Made by a program: the position numbers and the translations under genes. From JACDAN01 sp035707105 (GTDB lineage: Bacteria > Actinomycetota > Thermoleophilia > Gaiellales > Gaiellaceae): 64,000 nt of DNA. A model generated the notes under the pieces. The model saw only the letters and a list, made by a program, of their open reading frames with translations, was not told the DNA's origin and did not search any database. The stretch is taken from assembly GCA_035707105.1 (NCBI GenBank), contig DASSUI010000013.1, positions 52,889 to 116,888 of the forward strand, written 5' to 3'. Shown here piece by piece: positions 7,477-15,594 of this stretch (positions are counted from its first letter, which is position 1; each line of letters opens with the position of its first letter).

Positions 7477-9725
7477 TCCGGACCGAGAAGGAGGTCGAGG
7501 GCCGCTACACGGAGCAGTGGGTGGTCGTCGAGGAGGACGCGCTCGAGCAGTGGCCCGCCGGCCCCCGCGAGACCGTCGGGCGTCCGGCGGCGCGCCGGGA
7601 CGGATTCCTCCGTGCTCGCGGCGAGGCGCGCTACACGGAGGACGTCCAGCTGCCCGGGATGCTGCACGCCGCGGTGCTCAGGAGCCCGTTCGCGCGCGCC
7701 CGGGTCCGGGAGCTCGACGTCCGGATGGCCGAGCGGGCACCCGGGGTACGAGCCGTGGTCGGGCCCGACGTGGACCCGCTGACGGACGAGCCGGCCTACC
7801 AGGGCGCCCCGGTCGCGGCCGTCGCGGCCGACACGTACGCGCAGGCGCGGGCGGCGTTGGCCCTGGTGGAGGTCGAGTGGGAGGAGCTCGAGCCGCTGCT
7901 CGATCCGGACGAGGCCGTCCGCCGCAACCAGCTCGTGTCCGACCCGGGCCGCTACGAGCGCGGCGACGTCGAGCACGGCTTCGCGGAGGCAGACCTCGTC
8001 CTCGAGGCCGAGTACCGGACGCAGACCGTCGTCCACAACTCGATGGAGACCCACCAGTCCGTCTGCGAGTGGACGGGCGACGACCACCTCACCGTCCACA
8101 TCTCGACGCAGTTCGTGTGGGGCGTCCGCGAGGACGTGGCCGAGCACTTCGGTCTCCCGGAGGACAACGTCCGCGTCGTCTGCGAGTTCATGGGCGGCGG
8201 CTTCGGCTCGAAGAACGGCCCCGACGCCCAGACCTACATCGCCGCCGAGCTGGCCCGAAGGGCCGGGCGGCCGGTGAAGTGCCGCCTCACCCGCCGGGAG
8301 GAGAACCTCGATGCGGGCAACCGCAACGCGACGATCCAACGGCTCCGCGTCGGCGCCCGCTCCGACGGGACGCTGACGGCGCTCGAGGGCGAGTTCGTGA
8401 ACGCGAACGGCTGGGGCGGCTGGCTTGCGTCCACCGGGGGGCCGATGCGGCTGCTCTACGCCTGCGACAACGTGAGGACGGTCGAGTACGGGGCGAAGCT
8501 GAACACGACGCCGATGAAGGCGTTCCGCGCCCCCGGCTTCGTCGAAGGCACGTTCGGGCTCGAGTGCCTGATGGACGAGCTGGCGGCGAAGCTGGACCTG
8601 GACCCCCTCGAGCTCCGCAGGCGCAACTACGCCGACCACGATGCGATGGACGAGCGGCCGTTCTCGTCCAAGAACCTGCTTGAGTGCTACCGACGCGCCG
8701 GGCCGCACTGGGAGCGGCGCGCAGAGGTACGAGCGGGCTCTGACGGGCCGTGGAAGCGCGGCGTCGGCCTCGCGAGCCAGGTCTGGTACGGGGGCGGCGG
8801 GCCGCCGTCGTACGCGTGGGTGCGCGTCGGCGCCGACGGGCGGGCCACGGTCGTCACGGCGATGCAGGACATCGGGACCGGCAGCGCGACCGCGATGGCG
8901 CAGATCGCCGCCGAGGAGCTCGGAATCCCGATCGACCGGGTCGAGGTCTCCCTCGGGGACACGGCCCGCGGGCCGTACGCGTCGATCTCGGCCGGCTCGT
9001 CGACGATCCCGTCCATGGGCCCGGCCGTTCGCTCGGCCGCGGCCGACGCGGCGCGCCAGATCCTCGAGATCGCCGCCCAACGCTACGACCGCGAGCAGCG
9101 GCTGCTGTCCTTGAAGGACGGGCGGATCCTGTCCTCGGACGGCGGGTCGTGGCCGCTCGAGGAGGTCACGGGACTGCTGGAGTCGGGTCAGATCCTCGGC
9201 AAGGGCTCGCGGGGGCCGAACCCGACGGGCATGCGCGTCCTCACCTTCGGCGTCCAGGTCGCCGAGGTCGCCGTGGACGTCGAGACCGGCGAGGTTCGGG
9301 TGGAGAAGATCGTCGCGATCCACGACGTCGGCCGCGTCATCAACCCCCTCGGCGCCTCTAGCCAGGTCGAGGGCGGGATCATCCAGGGCCTCGGGCACAC
9401 GCTCTCGGAGCAGCGGCTCCTCGACCCGCACTCCGGTCGGAACCTGACCGTGACGCTCGATGCCTACAAGCTTCCGACGATCGCCGACGTCCCAGTGATC
9501 GTGACGGATCTCGTGGACGAGCCGGACGAGCACCTCACGAACCTCGGCTCGAAGGGGCTCGGCGAGCCGCCGATCGTCCCGACCGCGGCCGCGATCGCCA
9601 ACGCGATCCGCGATGCGACCGGTGCGGACGTCCGCTCGCTGCCGATCAGCCGGGAGGAGATGTTGCGGGCCCTGCGCGAGGCCGGGGAGCGGACACCGGA
9701 GCGGGTTGGAGCTCCTTCGGCCTGA
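7464..9725 (+). CDS. Molybdenum hydroxylase, molybdopterin-binding large subunit
   Basis: Catalytic subunit of the xanthine dehydrogenase/aldehyde oxidoreductase family, 753 residues from a GTG at 7464. The frame remains open further upstream, but the protein family begins near this GTG (RRDGFLRARGEARYTEDV about 45 residues in). Cofactor motifs include GGGFGSKNG near residue 243, the loop AFRAPGF near 353 and the catalytic-glutamate motif KGLGEPP near 697. AFRAPG differs from the AYRCSFR loop of CO dehydrogenase and is closer to aldehyde/purine-type enzymes. The substrate is unassigned. Genes run 2Fe-2S, Mo, FAD with overlaps. Confidence 0.93.
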   Translation: MARLIRTEKEVEGRYTEQWVVVEEDALEQWPAGPRETVGRPAARRDGFLRARGEARYTEDVQLPGMLHAAVLRSPFARARVRELDVRMAERAPGVRAVVGPDVDPLTDEPAYQGAPVAAVAADTYAQARAALALVEVEWEELEPLLDPDEAVRRNQLVSDPGRYERGDVEHGFAEADLVLEAEYRTQTVVHNSMETHQSVCEWTGDDHLTVHISTQFVWGVREDVAEHFGLPEDNVRVVCEFMGGGFGSKNGPDAQTYIAAELARRAGRPVKCRLTRREENLDAGNRNATIQRLRVGARSDGTLTALEGEFVNANGWGGWLASTGGPMRLLYACDNVRTVEYGAKLNTTPMKAFRAPGFVEGTFGLECLMDELAAKLDLDPLELRRRNYADHDAMDERPFSSKNLLECYRRAGPHWERRAEVRAGSDGPWKRGVGLASQVWYGGGGPPSYAWVRVGADGRATVVTAMQDIGTGSATAMAQIAAEELGIPIDRVEVSLGDTARGPYASISAGSSTIPSMGPAVRSAAADAARQILEIAAQRYDREQRLLSLKDGRILSSDGGSWPLEEVTGLLESGQILGKGSRGPNPTGMRVLTFGVQVAEVAVDVETGEVRVEKIVAIHDVGRVINPLGASSQVEGGIIQGLGHTLSEQRLLDPHSGRNLTVTLDAYKLPTIADVPVIVTDLVDEPDEHLTNLGSKGLGEPPIVPTAAAIANAIRDATGADVRSLPISREEMLRALREAGERTPERVGAPSA

Positions 9726-10545
9726 TTCGCTCGAGGCGGCGCAGCAGGCGCTCGGCAACGGCTCGCTTCCGCTCGCCGGCGGAACGGAGCTCGTACCGCT
9801 CGTCCGCGACCGCATCGTCCACGCGACGACCCTCGTCGACGTCCGCGGCGTCGTCCCGAAGGGCGTCGACGGGACGACGGTCGGCGCCGGGACGACCCTC
9901 GGCGAGCTCGAGGTCCACCCTCAGATCCCCCACGCTCTCCGGGAGGCCTGCCGCCTCGCCGCGTCGCCGCAGCTCCGGGCGATGGGCTCGATCGGCGGGA
10001 ACCTCCTCCAGGCGACGCGCTGCTGGTACTGGCGCCTGAAATCCCCCTGCTGGCTCCACGGAGGCGACCGGTGCTTCGCCCGCGAGGGCGTCCACCGCGA
10101 GCACGCGGTCTTCGCGAACGAGCCGTGCGCCTCGGCGCACCCGTCCGACCCGGCCGCGGCGCTGCTCGCGCTCGGCGCGACCGTCCGGACCGACCGGCGC
10201 GAGCTCCCGCTGGCCGACCTCTACCGGCTCCCGACCGAGGCCGACCGCGCGACGACGACGCTCGAGCGCGGCGAGCTGATCCTCGAGCTCGAGGTGCCGG
10301 CGCCCGAGGCGAGCACGTACCTGAAGGCGATGGACCGGCAGCGCTTCTCGTTCGCCCTCGTCGGCGTCGCCGCCGCGCGCTTCGCGGACGGGGTGCGCAT
10401 CGCGCTCGCCGGCATGGCGCCGATCCCATGGCTCCTCGACGGCGAGGCCGGGCTCGACAGCGCGACGCCTCTCCCGCAGAACGCGTACAAGCTGGACATC
10501 GCCCGCGCGCTCGTACGACGTTCGCTGGCGGAGATCGACCGGTGA
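9706..10545 (+). CDS. Molybdenum hydroxylase, FAD-binding subunit with probable extra Fe-S site
   Basis: FAD subunit (CoxM/XdhB type), 279 residues from a TTG at 9706 that lies inside the preceding gene; the following residues ELLRPDSLEEA-like match the family start. FAD motifs are LPLAGGTEL near 21-29 and GSIGGNL at 94-100. Straight after comes a cysteine-rich insertion with C106, C115, C123 and C141, resembling the region that binds a 4Fe-4S cluster in PaoB and 4-hydroxybenzoyl-CoA reductase beta subunit. The C-terminal NAYKLDIARALVRR is typical. The stop overlaps the next GTG by 4 bases. Confidence 0.9.
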   Translation: MELLRPDSLEAAQQALGNGSLPLAGGTELVPLVRDRIVHATTLVDVRGVVPKGVDGTTVGAGTTLGELEVHPQIPHALREACRLAASPQLRAMGSIGGNLLQATRCWYWRLKSPCWLHGGDRCFAREGVHREHAVFANEPCASAHPSDPAAALLALGATVRTDRRELPLADLYRLPTEADRATTTLERGELILELEVPAPEASTYLKAMDRQRFSFALVGVAAARFADGVRIALAGMAPIPWLLDGEAGLDSATPLPQNAYKLDIARALVRRSLAEIDR

Positions 10546-11162
10546 GATTCGCCGGCGTCATCCTGCTCCTGGTGCTCGCCGCGGGGTGCGGCGGCAGCGA
10601 CTCCTCGCCCGGGCCCCAGGCCGCCTCCTGTGACGTCGAGATCCAGGATCCGACGCACCCGCCGGACGTGCAGCCCCTCGACCGGGACGCGAGGCCTCGA
10701 ATCCGGTTCGTGACCACGCACGGGAACTTCACGGTCGAGATCGACGGGAGCCGGGCGCCGTGCAACGGGGACTCGATGGTCGATCTTGCGAAGCGCGGGT
10801 TCTTCGACAACACGCGGTTTCATCGGATCGTGCCGGGCTTCATCATCCAGGGCGGTGATCCGACGGCCACCGGCAACGGCGGCGCGGGCTACACGACGCT
10901 CGACGCGCCTCCGCCGGACACGCAGTACACGAAGGGGGTCGTCGCGATGGCGAAGTCGAGCTTCGAGCCGCCCGGCACAGGCGGGAGCCAGTTCTTCATC
11001 GTGACCGCCGACAACGCCAACCTGCCGCCCGACTACGCGGTGATCGGGAAGATCGTCGAGGGGATGGGCGTCGTCGACAAGATCGGGAAGCTGGGGAACC
11101 GGCAGACCGAGGCGCCGACGCAGCGGATCGTCATCAAGCGCACTGTCGTCTCCGGCGACTGA
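10542..11162 (+). CDS. Cyclophilin-type peptidyl-prolyl isomerase, lipoprotein
   Basis: Peptidyl-prolyl cis-trans isomerase of the cyclophilin family, 206 residues. A short lipoprotein signal ends in LAAGC, placing the lipidated cysteine at 16, so the enzyme should be anchored on the outer face of the membrane and assist folding of exported proteins. Cyclophilin core motifs are FHRIVPGFIIQGGD, GGSQFFIV and the surrounding beta-barrel sequence. The GTG start overlaps the FAD-subunit stop (GTGA). It is co-transcribed with the oxidoreductase genes although functionally unrelated as far as can be seen. Confidence 0.93.
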   Translation: MRFAGVILLLVLAAGCGGSDSSPGPQAASCDVEIQDPTHPPDVQPLDRDARPRIRFVTTHGNFTVEIDGSRAPCNGDSMVDLAKRGFFDNTRFHRIVPGFIIQGGDPTATGNGGAGYTTLDAPPPDTQYTKGVVAMAKSSFEPPGTGGSQFFIVTADNANLPPDYAVIGKIVEGMGVVDKIGKLGNRQTEAPTQRIVIKRTVVSGD

Positions 11163-11184
11163 CGCTAGGCTCCCCGGCCCCGCA

Positions 11185-11718
11185 ATGATGCTTCGACTCT
11201 TCGGTCTCGTCCTCGTCGCCGGCGCCTGCACCTGGCTGAGCATCGGCGTCGCCGCCCGCGGCGCGGACACGCCGCCGGGCGCACTCCAGACCGCGGCCCC
11301 GAACGACGACGTCGCCACGCAGCCCTGCCCGCTTCCGCCGCGCTTTCGAGACGCCTTCGAGCGGGCGGCTCGAGAGACGGAGCTGCCGCTCGCCCTCCTC
11401 GTCTCCGTAGCCCGCGTCGAATCGAACCTTCGCGTCCGGGCTCGCTCGGACGCGGGGGCTCTCGGCCTGCTCCAGGTGATGCCGGCGACCGCCCGCGAAT
11501 TGGGGCTCGACGTCGACCATCCGCCCTCGAACGTCCTCGCCGGTGCTCGGTACCTCCGGCTGATGTTCGACCGGTTCGATTCGATGGATCTCGCGCTTGC
11601 CGCCTACAACGCCGGCCCGACTGCCGTCGAGAAGGCGGGCGGCGCGCCCGGCGCCGAGACGCTCACCTATGTCGCCAACGTGACGAAGCTCTGGCGACGG
11701 CTGAACGGCTGCAGCTGA
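11185..11718 (+). CDS. Lytic transglycosylase (SLT domain), exported
   Basis: 177-residue peptidoglycan lyase-like protein. An N-terminal hydrophobic segment (about 4-22) acts as signal or anchor. The catalytic domain carries E79 in ARVESNLR and the family motifs GALGLLQVMPATA and LALAAYNAGP, followed by TLTYVANV near the C-terminus. These enzymes cut the MurNAc-GlcNAc bond with formation of 1,6-anhydroMurNAc. The start is ATG at 11185; the adjacent ATG at 11188 is equally possible. It stands 22 bases behind the cyclophilin gene. Confidence 0.9.
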   Translation: MMLRLFGLVLVAGACTWLSIGVAARGADTPPGALQTAAPNDDVATQPCPLPPRFRDAFERAARETELPLALLVSVARVESNLRVRARSDAGALGLLQVMPATARELGLDVDHPPSNVLAGARYLRLMFDRFDSMDLALAAYNAGPTAVEKAGGAPGAETLTYVANVTKLWRRLNGCS

Positions 11719-11746
11719 TCGCCGGGCCCGGCAGGACAATGCCGGG

Positions 11747-12271
11747 GTGGTGACCGCGATCGTCCTGGCCGCCGGCGCGGGCAGCCGCTTCGGCGGCGCG
11801 AAGCAGGCGCTCCTGCTCCCCGAGGTGCTCCGGCGGGTGCGGGCGAGCTCCGTCGACCGCATCGTCGTCGTCACCGGCGCCTATCCGGTCGAGAGCGACG
11901 CGCCGGTGGTCCACTGTTCCGACTGGGAGCGCGGCCCGGGCGCCTCGCTCCGCTGCGGCCTTGTGACGCTCGACGACGACGTCGAGGCCGCGGTGGTCGT
12001 CCTCGCCGACGGGCCCGACCTCTCTCCCGCCGCCGTCGACCGCGTCCTGGACGCGTGGCGCGACGGCGCCAGCGAGGTAGTCGCGGCCTCCTACGGAGGC
12101 GACCGCGGGCACCCGGTCGTGCTCGACCGCTCGGTTTGGCCGCGGGTCCCGGACGAGGGCGCCCGCGCTCTCGAGCCGGCCCTTGTCCCGTGTGACGACC
12201 TCGGCCCTCCAGGAGACGTCGATTCTGCCGATGAGATCCCCGGCAGGCTGAGAGGAGAGCCCGCAGAGTGA
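11747..12271 (+). CDS. MocA-like nucleotidyltransferase (molybdenum cofactor cytidylyltransferase family)
   Basis: NTP-transferase with the opening motif VLAAGAGSRFGGAKQ and the GRGHPVVL-like substrate motif (here GDRGHPVVLD). MocA attaches CMP to molybdopterin for xanthine-oxidase-type enzymes, which fits its place behind the Mo hydroxylase genes. At 174 residues it is short: after KQALLLP the usual segment of about 15 residues leading into the first helix is missing, and the C-terminus after DVDSADE is brief. It could be a compact functional version or an impaired one. Two adjacent GTG codons are possible starts. Confidence 0.75.
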   Translation: MVTAIVLAAGAGSRFGGAKQALLLPEVLRRVRASSVDRIVVVTGAYPVESDAPVVHCSDWERGPGASLRCGLVTLDDDVEAAVVVLADGPDLSPAAVDRVLDAWRDGASEVVAASYGGDRGHPVVLDRSVWPRVPDEGARALEPALVPCDDLGPPGDVDSADEIPGRLRGEPAE

Positions 12272-12406
12272 ACGCTTTCCTGGAAGCCGTGCTGCTGGCC
12301 GCTCGCGCAGACCCCACCGGCTCGTGGTCATCGTCGGCCCACCGCGGGCGCCCGTTCCGCCGCTACGGCCGCTCGTGAAGGCAGCAGCACCGCGCGGGGC
12401 GATTGC

Positions 12407-12649
12407 CTACAGCGGCGTCCGCAGCGCGCGAAGCTTCGCCTTCAGCGCCGGTGACATCGGCTCGGCGACGGCGTTGCGGACGAACGTCCTGAACTCGACC
12501 TCGAACCGGTAGCGCTTCCGGCAGTACTCGCAGCCGTCGAGGTGCTCCTCCGCCTCCTTGATCTCGACGTCGGTCAGGTACCGATCGAGATACGGCTGCA
12601 TCATCTGCTCGCACTTGTCGCAGGGATCGAAGGCGAAGCCGGACATCAC
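12407..12649 (-). CDS. Zinc-finger anti-sigma factor, RsrA-like
   Basis: 80-residue ZAS-family anti-sigma factor. C10, C13, H36, C40 and C43 match the spacing of the Streptomyces RsrA zinc ligands (C11, H37, C41, C44) shifted by one residue. In that family, oxidation of the cysteines expels zinc and releases the sigma factor. The GTG start overlaps the sigma-factor stop by 4 bases (GTGA); an ATG follows directly. This arrangement and size make it the cognate anti-sigma of the upstream gene. Confidence 0.9.
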   Translation of the reverse strand: MMSGFAFDPCDKCEQMMQPYLDRYLTDVEIKEAEEHLDGCEYCRKRYRFEVEFRTFVRNAVAEPMSPALKAKLRALRTPL

Positions 12650-13233
12650 GAGTCCTCCGTGGCCGATGCGGCCAGCGAGCCCTTGAGCATCCGCCGGCCC
12701 CGGTGCAGCCGGGACATCACCGTGCCGATCGGGATGTCGAGGATCTGCGCCGCGTCGCTGTACGTGAAGTCGGCGAGATCGACCAGCAGGACGACGTCGC
12801 GGAACTGATGGGGCAGGTCGGCGAGCGCCGTCACGGCGTCATTCTGTGACAGCCGCTCGACGACACGCCGCTCGTCGGGCGTGCCGTCCGTGGCCGACTC
12901 CTCGAGCTTGTTGTAGAGGAAGTAGTCGCTCTCCTCGAGCGGCTGGAGATCCGGCGTCCGCTGCACCTTCCGACCGCGGTCGATGTTGAGGTTGGTGAGG
13001 ATCCGGAACAGCCAGGCGCGCAGGTTCGTCCCAGGCTCGAACGACCGCCAGCTGCGAAACGCCCGCGCGTAGGTCTCCTGGACGAGGTCCTCGGCCTCCT
13101 CGCGGGAGCCCACGAGCCTGCGGGCAACGCCGTACACCTGGTCGGACAGGTCCAGAGCCTCCTCTTCGAAGCGGACGCGGTCTCTCGCGTCCGTTGCAAG
13201 CTGCCGGGCCGAGCTCTCCGAGGCCTCACTCAT
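12646..13233 (-). CDS. ECF RNA polymerase sigma factor, SigR/SigH-type
   Basis: 195-residue sigma-70 ECF factor. Region 2 is at about 20-95 (EEAEDLVQETYARAFRSW, FRILTNLNIDRGR), region 4 at about 125-185 (LADLPHQFRDVVLLVDLADF, IPIGTVMSRLHRGR). The central stretch SDYFLYNKLEES and the downstream RsrA-like gene identify the thiol-oxidative-stress group. A GGAAT-N18-GTT promoter 37-62 bases upstream of the start matches the SigR consensus, indicating autoregulation. ATG start. Confidence 0.93.
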   Translation of the reverse strand: MSEASESSARQLATDARDRVRFEEEALDLSDQVYGVARRLVGSREEAEDLVQETYARAFRSWRSFEPGTNLRAWLFRILTNLNIDRGRKVQRTPDLQPLEESDYFLYNKLEESATDGTPDERRVVERLSQNDAVTALADLPHQFRDVVLLVDLADFTYSDAAQILDIPIGTVMSRLHRGRRMLKGSLAASATEDS

Positions 13234-13269
13234 CGACTCGACCGTAGCAGTCTGTTTCCAAGGTACGAG

Positions 13270-13295
13270 AACGGTGGTTCGGGCTCCGGTATTCC
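13270..13295 (-). promoter_or_regulatory. SigR-type promoter of the sigma/anti-sigma operon
   Basis: On the minus strand GGAAT (13295-13291) is followed after exactly 18 bases by GTT (13272-13270). This is the SigR/SigH consensus GGAAT-N18-GTT. The sigma-factor start codon lies 37 bases downstream of the GTT. Confidence 0.75.
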
Positions 13296-13311
13296 GGGTA
13301 GGACATGCTCA

Positions 13312-13713
13312 ATGGATGGATACGACTTCATCACGATGGTCGACGACAAGCGCTGGGGCACCGTCGTCGGCGAGAGCGGCGAGTACGTCATCGTCGAGCA
13401 CGGGACGCTTCGCAAGCACCGGTACGCGGTGCCGAAAGCCTCCATTGACGTCGACGCGGACGCCAAGGAAGTGCGCACGACGCTGTCGGGCGAACTCATC
13501 GGCGAGTCGCCGGTCGTCGACGACGGCTTCGACAACGCGGCGGTCGAGCAGCACTACGGGCTCGGCGACACCTCCGGGCTCGAGGGCGGCGAGACCGCGA
13601 CCGAGGAGCGCGCCCGGATCCGCGAGGGCTCGGCCGAGGCTACCGACGGGATGCCGGACGAGTCGCCGGCGCTGCTCGGCGACCGGCTCTCGGACGTTCG
13701 CGACGAGCGCTAG
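13312..13713 (+). CDS. Hypothetical protein, PRC-barrel/DUF2171-like
   Basis: 133-residue acidic protein with no signal peptide or membrane segment. The first 60 residues (DKRWGTVVGESGEYVIVEHG, HRYAVPKASIDVD) have the short beta-strand pattern of PRC-barrel or DUF2171-type domains. The rest is low-complexity and rich in E, D and G and probably disordered. Function unknown. Its stop overlaps the stop of the convergent metallochaperone gene by 4 bases, and its start region abuts the SigR-type promoter of the divergent sigma operon. Confidence 0.65.
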   Translation: MDGYDFITMVDDKRWGTVVGESGEYVIVEHGTLRKHRYAVPKASIDVDADAKEVRTTLSGELIGESPVVDDGFDNAAVEQHYGLGDTSGLEGGETATEERARIREGSAEATDGMPDESPALLGDRLSDVRDER

Positions 13714-13925
13714 GCCGGCTGGGGCTTGAAACCCGCGCCGGCCATGGCCTCCACGAGGGCCTCCCGCGTGGTGCGCTCGTCGTCCCACTCGAGCATCACC
13801 TGACCCATCAGATTGGCGGTCGCGAACTCGAGGCCGTCCTGGCCTCGGAGCGCGGCTGCGAGGCGGTTGACGCACCGCTCGCACCGAATACCGGTGACGT
13901 CGATCGTCTCCTTCACGACGGCCAT
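13710..13925 (-). CDS. Heavy-metal-associated (HMA) domain protein, copper-chaperone-like
   Basis: 71-residue single HMA domain of the CopZ/Atx1 type. The metal-binding GIRCERC motif has C15 and C18. The rest follows the beta-alpha-beta-beta-alpha-beta fold (FATANLMGQVMLEWD, LVEAMAGAGF). Family members carry Cu(I) to a P-type ATPase or regulator. The ATG start is 13 bases inside the end of the glutamate-cysteine-ligase-like gene, suggesting a shared transcript. No copper ATPase lies in the window. Confidence 0.85.
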   Translation of the reverse strand: MAVVKETIDVTGIRCERCVNRLAAALRGQDGLEFATANLMGQVMLEWDDERTTREALVEAMAGAGFKPQPA

Positions 13926-14953
13926 GTGCGCGCCACGATATCCGAGGTCGCCGCAGCGGAATCGGGCTGGTCGAGCTGCAGGTCGGCCTCCGAGACCGAC
14001 GCATCGAGCGGCGACGGGAACGGAAGCTCGGCATGGAGGTCGCGCGCCCGCACGAGTCGCCCTGCGTGCACGAGCTCGGCGTCGGGACCGAAGCGCGCGG
14101 CCGCCCACCGGTTCTGCTGGTAGACACCGCGGTCCGCAGGCGCGGCGGCCGGATCGGAGAGCGCCCACTCGCAAAGGTTTCGGAGCAGCTCGATGAAGGC
14201 ACCGGTCCGCACGAGGTCGGTCGGCTGGTCCGGCATCCGAACCTCGAGCGTGCCGAACTTGGGGTGCGGCCGGACGTCCCACCAGACCTGCGTGTATTCC
14301 CGCATCAGCCCGGTGTCGACGAGGCGCTCGATCCAGCGTTCCCACGCCGCGTAGCTGTCGAACGCCGGCGGCGCGCCGCTGCGGGGAAGCTGGGCGAGCA
14401 CCTCCGCCCGGTTCGACGCGAGTCCCGTCACGCGGCCGGCGAGGTACGGCGAGTTGGCGGAGAGCGCGAGGACGAGCGGAAGCCACGGCAGGATCGTCTC
14501 CACCGTCCGCATGCACGCCTCCGCGGAAGGCATGCCGACATGCACGTGGAGACCGTTCACGCCCTGGCGCCGGGCCGTGATCCCGTGGTAGCCGACCATT
14601 TCCTCGTACCGCTTGTCGTCCGTGATCGGCAGGTCCTCCGGCTCGGCAAACGGATGCGAGCCTGCTGCGGCCATGCGAAGGCCGAGGCCCGCCAGCGCCT
14701 CGGCGGTCCGACCGCGGAGCTCGCGGAGCGCCTCGACCGCCTGGGCGGGCGTCTCGCAGACGCCCGTGGTCAGCTCGACGACGGAGGCATGGAGCTCCGT
14801 CTTCAGCGTTCCCGGGAGGTCCAGGCCCGCGGTCGCGGCGAGCAGCTCCCTGATCGCGCCCACCGGCGCAAGCGTCTCGGCGTCGAGGAGCATGACCTCC
14901 TCCTCAACGCCGATCGAGAGCGCGGAGCTCTCGCCGAAGCGCTGCTCGATCAC
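13913..14953 (-). CDS. Carboxylate-amine ligase, glutamate-cysteine ligase type 2 (YbdK) family
   Basis: 346-residue GCS2-family ATP-grasp-like ligase starting at a GTG 2 bases after the LysE stop. It opens with the conserved SIGVEEEVMLLD and contains HVHVGMPS and NGLHVHVG-type metal/ATP residues, then FGTLEVRMPD. Family members join glutamate and cysteine, or related amino acids, using ATP; several have only weak glutamate-cysteine ligase activity, so the product is uncertain. Neighbours are an amino-acid exporter and a metallochaperone, next to a thiol-stress sigma factor. Confidence 0.85.
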   Translation of the reverse strand: MIEQRFGESSALSIGVEEEVMLLDAETLAPVGAIRELLAATAGLDLPGTLKTELHASVVELTTGVCETPAQAVEALRELRGRTAEALAGLGLRMAAAGSHPFAEPEDLPITDDKRYEEMVGYHGITARRQGVNGLHVHVGMPSAEACMRTVETILPWLPLVLALSANSPYLAGRVTGLASNRAEVLAQLPRSGAPPAFDSYAAWERWIERLVDTGLMREYTQVWWDVRPHPKFGTLEVRMPDQPTDLVRTGAFIELLRNLCEWALSDPAAAPADRGVYQQNRWAAARFGPDAELVHAGRLVRARDLHAELPFPSPLDASVSEADLQLDQPDSAAATSDIVARTWPS

Positions 14954-14955
14954 CG

Positions 14956-15564
14956 CTAGCGGCGCTCGGTCGCGAGCCGGATCCCGAGCGCGACGAGGAC
15001 GGCGCCGAGGATCGCGTCGAACGCACGCCGGACGGACGGTCGCCGGAGGACGTCGCCCACGCGGGCGACCGCGAACGCGTAGGCGCTCAGCCACACGAGC
15101 GTCATCCCGCAGAACACGAGCCCGAGCGCGAGCAGTCCGCCGAACGACGTCGCGCCGAACTGCGGGAGGAGACTCGTGAAGAACACGGCCATCTTCGGGT
15201 TCCCGAGGTTGCTGACGACGCCCTGGCGGAACGCGACCGTGCAGGTCAGCCCGGCGCGCGCCTCCGAGCGCTCGACGTGTCCGCCGCGGAGCGCCGCCAG
15301 CAGCGCCTGCGCCCCGAGGTAGACGAGGAATGCGGCGCCGGCGAGCTTCAGCGCCACGAACGCCGGCTCGAAGGCCACGATGAGCGCGGCGAGCCCCGCG
15401 CTGGTCGCGAGCGCCCAGACAGCCTGCCCCGTCGAGACGCCGAGCGCCGTGAAGACACCGGGGCGCCGCCCGCCGAGCAGGGAGTTGCGGATCGCGAGCG
15501 CCGTGTCCTGCCCGGGCGTGACGATCACGACCGCCGAGATGCCCAGGAACGCGAGGATGTCCAC
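14956..15564 (-). CDS. LysE/RhtB family amino-acid exporter
   Basis: 202-residue membrane protein with about six hydrophobic segments. The N-terminal VVIVTPGQDTALAIRNSL and the loop VSNLGNPKMAVFF are signatures of LysE/RhtB exporters, which expel amino acids or small zwitterions in exchange for protons. ATG start. It precedes the carboxylate-amine ligase by 2 bases, so the pair probably forms one unit; the exported compound is unknown. Confidence 0.9.
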   Translation of the reverse strand: MDILAFLGISAVVIVTPGQDTALAIRNSLLGGRRPGVFTALGVSTGQAVWALATSAGLAALIVAFEPAFVALKLAGAAFLVYLGAQALLAALRGGHVERSEARAGLTCTVAFRQGVVSNLGNPKMAVFFTSLLPQFGATSFGGLLALGLVFCGMTLVWLSAYAFAVARVGDVLRRPSVRRAFDAILGAVLVALGIRLATERR

Positions 15565-15594
15565 GTCCCGAACCTACCGCGCAGGAGGCATGCG

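Noticed and set aside
5883..9815. A 1310-codon open frame on the minus strand opposite the amidohydrolase and molybdenum hydroxylase genes
   Set aside because: The plus-strand genes carry complete family motifs; the antisense frame is Arg/Gly/Pro/Leu-rich with no recognisable domain, as expected from strong GC bias at third positions. The same applies to long antisense frames opposite 15845-18909, 46702-47934 and 51205-53718.
12268..12378. A 36-codon frame with a GTGA overlap to the MocA-like stop
   Set aside because: No ribosome-binding site, no recognisable sequence and an Arg/Ser-rich second half; the gap 12272-12406 otherwise shows nothing.
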